Positions 25,163-31,841 of a stretch of 64,000 bases of DNA are shown one piece after another; the first letter of the stretch is position 1; every line of letters starts with the position of its first letter. Both the position numbers and the translations under genes were made by a program. The notes beneath the pieces were generated by a model, which saw nothing but the letters and a program-made list of their open reading frames with translations, ran no database searches and was not told the origin of the DNA. Origin of the DNA: Arthrobacter mangrovi (GTDB taxonomy: Bacteria > Actinomycetota > Actinomycetes > Actinomycetales > Micrococcaceae); NCBI RefSeq assembly GCF_026011795.1, contig NZ_BRVS01000011.1, forward strand, positions 1 through 64,000. Direction: 5' to 3'.

Positions 25163-26105
25163 CGTGGACTCCGCCACGGATGCGGACCTGTCCCGGCTGG
25201 CCTCGGTAGACCTCAACCTGCTGGTGCCGCTGCTGGCACTCCTCGAGGAGCGGTCCGTCACCAGGGCGGCCCGCAAGGTGGGGCTGTCGCAGCCCGCCAT
25301 GAGCCATGGGCTGAACCGGACCCGCCGCCTGCTCAATGACGAACTCCTGGTCCGGCAGGGGCGCGGGATGGTGCTCACGCCCCGGGCCGCCGAGCTCATC
25401 GTGCCGCTGCGCCAGGCGCTGCACCAGGCGGCGACGATCGTTACGGGTACCAGCTTCGATCCCGCCGTCGACCGCCGCCTGATCACCGTGGCGATGACCA
25501 ACAGCACCGCGTTCGTGATCGGCAGCGAGCTGAGCCGGCTCCTGGCGGAGCGGGCGCCAAACACGGTGCTGCGGCTTCGCACCACGAGCGTCACGACCAG
25601 CGCGGCGTTCGCCGAGGACGCGGCCGACGTCGTGCTGCTCCCTGAGGCGTTTCCCACGCCGCATCCGCGCGAGCGCCTGTACGACGACCGGTGGGTGGTG
25701 GTTGCATCATGGAACGAGCCCAAGGATGCCGATGCGCTGGAGCTGCTGGAGAAGGTGCCGCACGTCTTCCTCGATGAGCCCGCGGAACGCCAGCGGCCCT
25801 ACGAAATCCTGGACGAGAAGAAGATCCAGTACCGGGTGCGCCAGCGGGTGTCGGACTACCTGTTCATCCCGCACCTGATCGCGCAGTCCGGCGGCGGGGT
25901 GGCCATCCACCGCTACCAGGTCGGGCTGGAATTCGAGGGCCGGTTCGACCTGCGGGTAGAGGAGTTTCCGTTTCCCATCGAGGCGCTCGGAATCGACATG
26001 GTATGGAATCCGTGGCTGGCCGACGGCCCCTTCAAGACCTGGCTGCGCGAAATGCTCATCGAGGCGGCCGAGCCGCTGCGGGCCCGCTACCTGCCCCCGG
26101 GATAG
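25149..26105 (+). CDS. LysR-family transcriptional regulator
   Basis: A 318-residue regulator. The N-terminal winged helix reads SVDLNLLVPLLALLEERSVTRAARKVGLSQPAMSHGLNRTRRLLNDELL in segments, close to NodD/LinR-type LysR proteins. The C-terminal two-lobed effector domain starts near residue 95 (RRLITVAMTNS). It overlaps the HtaA gene by 14 bases. It is flanked by T-N11-A boxes upstream (24567-24579) and downstream before the P450 gene (26128-26140), suggesting control of both the ferredoxin chain and the P450. The effector may be an aromatic acid, by analogy only. Confidence 0.88.
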   Translation: MAERNVDSATDADLSRLASVDLNLLVPLLALLEERSVTRAARKVGLSQPAMSHGLNRTRRLLNDELLVRQGRGMVLTPRAAELIVPLRQALHQAATIVTGTSFDPAVDRRLITVAMTNSTAFVIGSELSRLLAERAPNTVLRLRTTSVTTSAAFAEDAADVVLLPEAFPTPHPRERLYDDRWVVVASWNEPKDADALELLEKVPHVFLDEPAERQRPYEILDEKKIQYRVRQRVSDYLFIPHLIAQSGGGVAIHRYQVGLEFEGRFDLRVEEFPFPIEALGIDMVWNPWLADGPFKTWLREMLIEAAEPLRARYLPPG

Positions 26106-26124
26106 TTCATTCAGATCCTGCATG

Positions 26125-26143
26125 GAATATATGCGAAATATTC
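26125..26143. promoter_or_regulatory. Inverted repeat GAATAT-N7-ATATTC ahead of the second P450
   Basis: Arms 26125-26130 and 26138-26143 are perfectly complementary. The core ATAT-N7-ATAT contains T-N11-A (T26128, A26140), the LysR box pattern. TTCATTC at 26107-26113 echoes the ATGAAT motif of the divergent promoter. Confidence 0.6.
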
Positions 26144-26282
26144 AGTTCCCCTATTGTCCGAACGTGGCTTGAATGTGTGTTGCGGTGCCGTGAGGCAGGT
26201 CTCACCACCGGAAGCAGCCAACGATTCGCCGGGGCGGGCCTTCCCGCCGGTGCGGATCCCGAGCCACCATGTGAGGTGCCTG

Positions 26283-27461
26283 ATGACCGTAGAGACACCG
26301 GTTTCATCCAAGATCGACCTGTTCTCCGATGAGGTCCTGCTGGACCCGTACCCCTTCTTCGCCGAACTGCGGGAGCAGGCCTCCGTGGTCCGTCTCGAGA
26401 AGAACGGTGTCTGGGCCCTGACCCGCTACGACGCCATCCGCGACGCGCTGGCGAACTGGGAAGTCTTTTCCTCCACTGCCGTTGCCTTCAACGACGACAT
26501 GAATGCCGCCCTCGCCGGGACGAGCCTGGCGACCGATCCGCCGGAACACCAGCGGCTCCGCGCCGCGCTGACCGAGAACCTCACTCCGCGCGCGCTCCGC
26601 AAGCTCAAGGGAAGCATCGACGAAAAGGCCGACGCGCTCGTGGCCGAACTGGTGGAGCGCGGCTCCTTCGACGCGATCGACGACCTGGCCCGGGCGCTGC
26701 CCATTGCCGTGGTGACGGACCTGATCGGCCTGCAGGGCGTGGCCCGCGAGAACATCCTCCGCTGGGGTGAGGCGGCTTTCAACGTCCTTGGCCCGATGAA
26801 CGAGCGCACCATCCGGAATTTCCCGGTCGCCGGCGAGCTCTTCCAGTGGTGCTCCGGCGTTCAGGCCAGCGACCTGGCCGAGGGCAGCATGGGCCGCGCC
26901 ATCTTCGCCGCCGCCGAGCGCGGCGAGATTCCGCTGGAGAGCTGCGGCCACATCATCCACCAGTACCTTGGCGCCGGCGTGGACACCACCATCGCGGCCA
27001 TCGGCAACGCCATCGCGCAGTTCGCGGCGAACCCCGACCAGTTCGACCTGGTCCGCGAGGACCGGTCCATCATCCCGTCCGCCTTCAACGAAGTCCTGCG
27101 TTATGAAGCGCCCGCCCACGCCTTCGCGCGGCTGGTCAAGCAGGACATCGAAATCGACGGCAGGTTTATCCCGGCGGGGGACAAGGTCGCCATCCTCTAC
27201 GGCTCCGGCAACCGGGACCCGCGCCACTATGAGAACCCCGATGCCTTCCTGGCCAAGCGGAACCCGGTGGACCACCTCTCCTTCGGCTACGGCGTCCATA
27301 GCTGCGCCGGGCAGGGCCTGGCCCGGCTCGAGGCCCACGCCGTGATCGATGCCCTGGCCCGGCGGGTGCGCCGCTTCACGGTCGGCGAGGCAGAGCGCTC
27401 CATCAACAACATGACCCACAGCCTCAACAAGCTGCCGGTCCTGGAGATCGAGCCGGCCTAG
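26283..27461 (+). CDS. Cytochrome P450 (second), aromatic-acid (CYP199-like) type
   Basis: A 392-residue P450. I-helix AGVDTT is near residues 231-236, K-helix EVLRYEAPAH carries ExxR, and heme loop FGYGVHSCAGQGLARLE carries the Cys ligand near 341. The CAGQGLAR heme region and GAGVDTT I-helix resemble the CYP199 group, which oxidises or O-demethylates para-substituted benzoates; this is a by-eye resemblance. ATG 26283 has GAGG upstream, while the frame extends back to 26154 with non-homologous sequence containing no membrane anchor. Ferredoxin and reductase for it are encoded 2 kb away on the other strand. Confidence 0.9.
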   Translation: MTVETPVSSKIDLFSDEVLLDPYPFFAELREQASVVRLEKNGVWALTRYDAIRDALANWEVFSSTAVAFNDDMNAALAGTSLATDPPEHQRLRAALTENLTPRALRKLKGSIDEKADALVAELVERGSFDAIDDLARALPIAVVTDLIGLQGVARENILRWGEAAFNVLGPMNERTIRNFPVAGELFQWCSGVQASDLAEGSMGRAIFAAAERGEIPLESCGHIIHQYLGAGVDTTIAAIGNAIAQFAANPDQFDLVREDRSIIPSAFNEVLRYEAPAHAFARLVKQDIEIDGRFIPAGDKVAILYGSGNRDPRHYENPDAFLAKRNPVDHLSFGYGVHSCAGQGLARLEAHAVIDALARRVRRFTVGEAERSINNMTHSLNKLPVLEIEPA

Positions 27462-27527
27462 GCTGCCGCCCCGGCCCGCCACGGCCCAGTTGCGGGAGCG
27501 GGAAAGATCCTGGCGCGGCCGAAAGGG

Positions 27528-27557
27528 ATGGGTCCCTCCGAAGCCGGAGGGACCCAT
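27528..27557 (+). terminator. Perfect 13-bp terminator hairpin after the second P450
   Basis: ATGGGTCCCTCCG at 27528-27540 pairs with 27545-27557 around loop AAGC. It lies 66 bases after the P450 stop. The T tract is poor. Confidence 0.75.
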
Positions 27558-27649
27558 TCACCGAAGCGCGTGCGGATGGCTGCAGCTGCTAGGGGATGGT
27601 GTTGAGGCCGCCGGAAGAGGATCAGCGGACTGATCGGGAACGTCTCGGC

Positions 27650-28159
27650 TTACAGGGTGCGATCCACCGGCACGAGCCGGATGTCGCGCAGCTTTCCGGC
27701 GTCGGCGACGGCGGTCAGGTAGGTGCACGCTGGCTGCCGCCGCCGGTCCGTCGGAGAGCCCGGGTTGAGCAGGCGCAGGCCCGTGGCCGCCGTGCTGTCC
27801 CAGGGGATGTGGCTGTGGCCGAAGACCAGCACGTCGGCGTCCGGGAACCGTGCCGCGCAGCGGGCCTCCCGGCCGGCGGCGGCGCCCGTCTCGTGGACCA
27901 TGGCGAAGCGGAGCCCCTCCAGTTCCACGCGTGCGACCTCCGGCAGCCGCGCGCGCAGCTCGCCGCCGTCGTTATTGCCCCACACACCCACCAGCCGGCG
28001 GGCCCGCGACTCCAGGACGTCAAGCGTCGCCGCATCCACCCAGTCCCCGGCGTGGAAGACCACATCGGCGTGGTCGACGGCGGAGAGCACCTGCGCGGGC
28101 AGGCCGCGGGCGCGCTTTGGGACGTGAGTGTCGGCGAGGAGCAGGATGCGGGTGGCCAT
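27650..28159 (-). CDS. Metallophosphoesterase, YfcE/MJ0936 type
   Basis: A 169-residue calcineurin-fold phosphodiesterase. Metal ligands appear in order: LLLADTHVPKR (Asp, His), FHAGDWVD (Asp), GVWGNNDGGE (Asn), MVHE and GHSHIPW (His residues). It is close to YfcE-type small phosphodiesterases. ATG 28159 gives MATRILL; two upstream ATGs in frame are less consistent with the fold. It follows the ABM-like gene by 35 bases in the same direction, so the two may be co-transcribed. The physiological substrate is unknown. Confidence 0.88.
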   Translation of the reverse strand: MATRILLLADTHVPKRARGLPAQVLSAVDHADVVFHAGDWVDAATLDVLESRARRLVGVWGNNDGGELRARLPEVARVELEGLRFAMVHETGAAAGREARCAARFPDADVLVFGHSHIPWDSTAATGLRLLNPGSPTDRRRQPACTYLTAVADAGKLRDIRLVPVDRTL

Positions 28160-28194
28160 GTACGGCATGGTCCCACACACGCGGGCCTAAGGGT

Positions 28195-28458
28195 TCAGGC
28201 GGTCACCGCATTGATCAGCTCGTGCTTGTGCGGGGTGACCTCCACGGGAAGGTGCGGCCGCACGTTGTTGTCGAACCAGTCGTCATGCTGTTCGGCGCTG
28301 TCCCAGATTTCGACGACGTTGATGCCGCTTTCGGATTCCCAGGCGTAGTGGGAAACGAAGCCGGGGGTCGCCTTGAGCTTGTCGATCAGGACGGCCGCGA
28401 TCTGGTCATACTGCTCTCGCTTCAGGCCGCTCACCGTGCTGTAGGTCAGGGTAGCCAT
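28195..28458 (-). CDS. Small ABM-like (dimeric alpha/beta barrel) protein
   Basis: An 87-residue protein beginning MATLTYSTVSGLKREQYDQI with AGGAGG just before the ATG. LKATPGFVSHYAWESESGINVVEIWDSAEQHDDWF resembles the ferredoxin-like half of antibiotic biosynthesis monooxygenase (ABM) proteins. Many of these are hypothetical or quinone/heme-handling enzymes. The size and the pattern of alternating strands and helices fit a homodimer. No catalytic claim is made. It precedes the YfcE-type phosphodiesterase. Confidence 0.65.
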   Translation of the reverse strand: MATLTYSTVSGLKREQYDQIAAVLIDKLKATPGFVSHYAWESESGINVVEIWDSAEQHDDWFDNNVRPHLPVEVTPHKHELINAVTA

Positions 28459-28567
28459 TCCGGCCTCCTCATGAAGGGGTGCCGGCCGGGCGGACGGGCG
28501 CCCGCGGACAGAGCCGGCAGGGCCGAATGTACGCTTCTGCGGCCGCCGCCGACAGGGGCGTGCTGCC

Positions 28568-29242
28568 CTACCTCCGCCGGCGGATGACGTACTCGGCCAC
28601 CGCGAGGTTGACCAGCCACGCCGCCCCCATGAGGAGGGCCCGCGGCAGTTCCGGCGTGGGGCCGAACAGCAGGACGGCTGGCAGGAGCAGGACCACCTGG
28701 GTGCCGGCCCCGAGGCCGAGGGCGTACGCGCGCGTCATCCAGTCGCCGTGCGCCGCGAAGTCGCGGCGCCGGATCGCGAGGACGCCCAGGACGATGCCTG
28801 CGGCCATGGCGGTGCCGACCACCAGGCGGATGGCGAGCAGCAGGTCGCCGTCGCCGGGCGGAAGGACGTAGAAGGCTGCCATCCACAGGCCGGACAGGGC
28901 CGTGAGCAGGCCGGCCGGTACCAGAATCCGCCCGGCGATGCGGTGCCAGCGGCGCCGGGTGCGCAAGGCCGGGACGAACTGGAAGGCGCCAAGCAGGCAG
29001 TAGACGGTCACCGCGACGATGTGCACGACGACCGGGACGGGTGAGGTGAAGAAGCGCTCGTTGGCCGGCGTGACCGGGCCGTCTCCGGCCAGCTCGGCCA
29101 TCCGCAGCGAGCCCTGGAGCAGCGGAACGAGGCTCAGGAGGATCAGGCCGGCGGGCACGAGCCACTGCGCGCGCTGGCTGGCGATGCCGGGGACAACGGC
29201 GGGGACGACGGCGGCGGGCCGGGTTTTGCTGGTGGGATTCAC
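28568..29242 (-). CDS. DUF2306-family membrane protein
   Basis: A 224-residue integral membrane protein with about six hydrophobic segments. The sequence VVHIVAVTVYCLLGAFQF, followed by RRRWHRIAGR and DWMTRAYALGLGAGTQ, is characteristic of DUF2306, a heme-b-like or uncharacterised four-helix membrane family with conserved His residues (VHI, WHR, AHG). GTG 29242 is chosen because AGAGGACC lies just upstream. It is divergent from a TetR gene across two copies of GGTGTAC-N3-GTACACC, so it is almost surely that repressor's target. Its function is unknown. Confidence 0.75.
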   Translation of the reverse strand: MNPTSKTRPAAVVPAVVPGIASQRAQWLVPAGLILLSLVPLLQGSLRMAELAGDGPVTPANERFFTSPVPVVVHIVAVTVYCLLGAFQFVPALRTRRRWHRIAGRILVPAGLLTALSGLWMAAFYVLPPGDGDLLLAIRLVVGTAMAAGIVLGVLAIRRRDFAAHGDWMTRAYALGLGAGTQVVLLLPAVLLFGPTPELPRALLMGAAWLVNLAVAEYVIRRRR

Positions 29243-29263
29243 GAGAGGTCCTCTGCTGCCGGA

Positions 29264-29280
29264 GGTGTACGACGTACACC
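29264..29280. promoter_or_regulatory. TetR-type operator copy 1, GGTGTAC-GAC-GTACACC
   Basis: A perfect 7+3+7 palindrome, 22 bases before the DUF2306 start. A second copy starts 34 bases further on. Confidence 0.85.
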
Positions 29281-29297
29281 TTGTGGAAATCAACCTA

Positions 29298-29314
29298 GGT
29301 GTACGGCGTACACT
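29298..29314. promoter_or_regulatory. TetR-type operator copy 2, GGTGTAC-GGC-GTACACT
   Basis: It matches copy 1 at all but two positions and lies 43 bases before the TetR gene. The two sites in the divergent gap indicate joint control of DUF2306 and tetR. Confidence 0.85.
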
Positions 29315-29356
29315 TGTCAAGGGCGGCTAGAGTGCCGTTCCGGATAGGGTGGCTAG

Positions 29357-30070
29357 ATGGTTCAGCAGGGCGAAGGCGGGCAGCGGGTGCGGCTGACCCG
29401 GGACCGCGTCCTGGAGGCAGCCGTGGCGCTCGCCGACGAGATCGGCATCGAGGCGGTCAGCATGCGCCGGCTCGCACAGGAAGTCGGCGTGGTGCCGATG
29501 GCGCTCTACAAACACGTCGCGAACAAGGAAGAGCTGCTCGACGGCATGGTGGACCTGCTGGTTGCCGAGATCGATCCGCCGGCCCGGGACGTCGGCTGGA
29601 AACCGGCGGTCCGGCTGCGGGTCCTCTCGGCGCGGAGGGCGCTGCTGCGGCATCCGTGGGCGCGGCCGGTGCTCGAAACCCGCGTCAACAAGACACCGGC
29701 GGTTCTCGATTACATGGACTCGTTCATCGGCATGTTCCTTGCCGGAGGCTTCTCCGTCGACCTCACGCACCACGTCATGCACGCCCTCGGCAGCAGGATG
29801 TGGGGCTTCACCCAGGAGCTGTTCCAGGAGCCTGCGCCAGCTGCGGCAGAGCCGCCGCCCGCCCCGCCCCCGGAAGCCATGGCCGCGATGCTCGGGCAGA
29901 TGGCGGCGCTGTATCCGAACGTAGCGCGGGTTGCGACGGCGTCGGCTCATGACGACGGGTCGGTCGTCGGCCCGGGCTGCGACGACCAGTTCGAGTTCGA
30001 GTTCGCCCTGGACCTGCTGCTGGACGGTTTCGAGCGGCTGCACGCGCAGGGCTGGAGTTCAAGGTCCTGA
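29357..30070 (+). CDS. TetR-family regulator with TetR_C-type ligand domain
   Basis: A 237-residue repressor with helix-turn-helix LAQEVGVVPMALYKHVANKEELLDGMVD and a C-terminal domain of the TetR/TetR_C class: RHPWARPVLETRV and GSRMWGFTQELF. A short Pro/Ala/Glu linker sits near residue 160. It is divergent from the DUF2306 membrane protein with twin operators between them, matching the classic repressor-plus-membrane-target layout. The effector is unknown. Beyond its stop a GCGGCG/CGCCGC hairpin (30078-30097) leads into a GTCGTT remnant. Confidence 0.87.
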   Translation: MVQQGEGGQRVRLTRDRVLEAAVALADEIGIEAVSMRRLAQEVGVVPMALYKHVANKEELLDGMVDLLVAEIDPPARDVGWKPAVRLRVLSARRALLRHPWARPVLETRVNKTPAVLDYMDSFIGMFLAGGFSVDLTHHVMHALGSRMWGFTQELFQEPAPAAAEPPPAPPPEAMAAMLGQMAALYPNVARVATASAHDDGSVVGPGCDDQFEFEFALDLLLDGFERLHAQGWSSRS

Positions 30071-30077
30071 TTGGCTT

Positions 30078-30104
30078 GCGGCGGAGGCGGACGCCGCTGT
30101 CGTT
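30078..30104 (+). terminator. Short hairpin with GTCGTT tail after tetR
   Basis: GCGGCG at 30078-30083 pairs with CGCCGC at 30092-30097 and is followed by TGTCGTTC. It is a weak, degenerate member of the gene-end hairpins described at 4936 and 33976. Confidence 0.35.
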
Positions 30105-30152
30105 CGCCACGGTTTCACTGACCACCGGCGATCCGGCCGCTACAGTTGGGGC

Positions 30153-31034
30153 ATGCCCGAGATGCCTGAAGTGCAGGGACTCGTAGACTTCCTGCGGCTG
30201 AAGCTCCTTCCGCCCGATGCTCCGGCGGCCGTGGTCGACGATGTCGAGGTGCTGTCCTTCTCCGTGCTGAAGACGGCGAACGTCCCGCTGGACCTGCTGG
30301 CCGCCGGGCCGGTGTCGGGGGTGGAACGCCGAGGCAAGTTCATTGTCATCGCGGCGGGCGGCGCTAACCTGGTGATGCATCTGGCCAAGGCCGGCTGGCT
30401 TCGTTGGTCGGACGGGCTGAAGCCGGGGCGGCTGCGGCCCGGCAAGGGGCCGATCGCGCTGCGCGTACGGTTCGCGGCGGATGTTGACGAGAAGCCGGGA
30501 TTCGACCTGACGGAGGCCGGTACCAAGAAGTCCCTGGCGGCCTACGTCGTCAAGGATCCGCTCGAGGTCCCGGGCATCGCCCGGCTGGGACCGGATGCGC
30601 TCGACGTCGACCAGGAGTCTTTCGTGCGGCTGGTCGGGTCGCACTCAAGCCAGATCAAGGGGCTGCTGCGGGACCAGTCGGTGCTCGCCGGGATCGGGAA
30701 CGCCTACAGCGACGAGATCCTGCATGCGGCGCACCTCTCGCCCTTCGCCATTGCTTCGAAGCTCGGGGACGACGACGTGCAACGGCTGTTCGAGGCAATG
30801 CGCGGCACGCTGGAGGCCGCGATCGCGGGGGCGTCGGGCCGGCCGGCGGCGGAGCTGAAGGATTCCAAGCGGAAGGCGATGCGCGTGCACGGCCGCACAG
30901 GCCAGGCCTGCCCGGTCTGCGGGGACGAGGTCCGGGAGGTCTCCTTCGCCGACTCGTCGCTGCAGTACTGTCCCACCTGCCAGACCGGCGGCAAGCTGCT
31001 GGCGGACCGGAGGACGTCCAAGTTCCTCAAGTGA
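30153..31034 (+). CDS. Fpg/Nei-family DNA glycosylase
   Basis: A 293-residue base-excision repair enzyme. The N-terminus MPEMPEVQ has the catalytic Pro2 and Glu3 expected after Met removal. RRGKFIVI carries the conserved Lys, QSVLAGIGNAYSDEIL is the helix-two-turn-helix, and the C-terminal zinc finger is CPVC-x16-CPTC. It removes oxidised bases such as 8-oxoguanine or fragmented purines with AP-lyase activity. Whether it is strictly MutM or Nei-like cannot be decided by eye; actinobacteria carry several. It is followed after 73 bases by an AlkD protein, giving a small DNA-repair pair. Confidence 0.88.
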   Translation: MPEMPEVQGLVDFLRLKLLPPDAPAAVVDDVEVLSFSVLKTANVPLDLLAAGPVSGVERRGKFIVIAAGGANLVMHLAKAGWLRWSDGLKPGRLRPGKGPIALRVRFAADVDEKPGFDLTEAGTKKSLAAYVVKDPLEVPGIARLGPDALDVDQESFVRLVGSHSSQIKGLLRDQSVLAGIGNAYSDEILHAAHLSPFAIASKLGDDDVQRLFEAMRGTLEAAIAGASGRPAAELKDSKRKAMRVHGRTGQACPVCGDEVREVSFADSSLQYCPTCQTGGKLLADRRTSKFLK

Positions 31035-31107
31035 GCGGGGGGTTGGGCGCCGCTTCCGGGAATGAATAGGCTGGTGCCCGTACAGCTGGCGATGGGGGAG
31101 GGGCAGG

Positions 31108-31776
31108 ATGTCGGAGACGACCGCGGCCGAGGTATTGGCAGAGCTGGCCACGCTCGAAGATCCGAAAATGCGCGAGGCGAATGAAAAGCGCGGCGACGAC
31201 CACGGGGTGAACCTGTCCAAGCTGCGCGCGGTGGCCAAGCGGCTCAAGACGCAGCAGGATCTTGCCCGCGACCTGTGGGCGACCAACGACACCGCCGCGC
31301 GGCTGCTGGCCCTGCTGATCTGCCGCCCCAAGGCGTTCGAACGCGGGGAACTGGACGCCATGCTGCGCGAAGCCCGGGCGCCCAAGGTGCATGACTGGCT
31401 CGTGAATTACGTGGTCAAGAAGAGCCCGCATGCCGAAGAGCTGCGGGTGGCCTGGTCCGCGGACGCGGACCCCGTTGTTGCCAGCGCCGGCTGGGCCCTG
31501 ACCACCGAGCGGGTCGCGAAGAAGCCCGAGGGCCTGGACCTCGACGGCCTCCTCGACACGATAGAGGCGGAGATGAAGGATGCGCCGGACCGCCTGCAGT
31601 GGGCGATGAACCATACCCTCGCGCAGATCGGCATCGAGCATCCCGGGCACCGCGCCCGCGCCCTTGAAATCGGCGAACGCCTGGGAGTGCTCAAGGACTA
31701 CCCGACGCCGCCCAACTGCACCTCCCCATACGCACCCGCCTGGATCAACGAGATGGTCAGCCGGCGGGGAGCTTAG
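31108..31776 (+). CDS. DNA alkylation repair protein (AlkD-like), full length
   Basis: A 222-residue HEAT-like repeat protein. Segments NEKRGDDHGVNLSKLRAVAKRLK, LARDLWATNDTAARLLALLIC, VHDWLVNYVVKKSP and AWSADADPVVASAGWALTTERVAKKP follow the AlkD repeat pattern. It should excise alkylated bases without base flipping, as studied AlkD enzymes do. It is co-directional with the Fpg/Nei gene. A truncated relative lies at 8568-9089. A perfect 21-bp hairpin follows it. Confidence 0.85.
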   Translation: MSETTAAEVLAELATLEDPKMREANEKRGDDHGVNLSKLRAVAKRLKTQQDLARDLWATNDTAARLLALLICRPKAFERGELDAMLREARAPKVHDWLVNYVVKKSPHAEELRVAWSADADPVVASAGWALTTERVAKKPEGLDLDGLLDTIEAEMKDAPDRLQWAMNHTLAQIGIEHPGHRARALEIGERLGVLKDYPTPPNCTSPYAPAWINEMVSRRGA

Positions 31777-31787
31777 AAGCTCATAAA

Positions 31788-31831
31788 AAGGAGGACGACG
31801 GCGGCACGTGCGTGCCGCCGTCGTCCTCCTT
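31788..31831. terminator. Perfect 21-bp bidirectional terminator
   Basis: Bases 31788-31808 are exactly complementary to 31811-31831, with core GACGACGGCGGCAC. The hairpin stands between convergent alkD and the second MobA-like gene. An AAAAA run at 31785-31789 gives a U tract for minus-strand transcripts, so termination of the hydroxylase gene is especially likely. Confidence 0.9.
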
Positions 31832-31841
31832 GAGCTGTGGA

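Noticed and set aside
27952-27968. GCCGCCGTCGTT inside the phosphodiesterase gene as another gene-end repeat
   Set aside because: It encodes the conserved metal-site segment GNNDGG on the minus strand, so the match is explained by coding.
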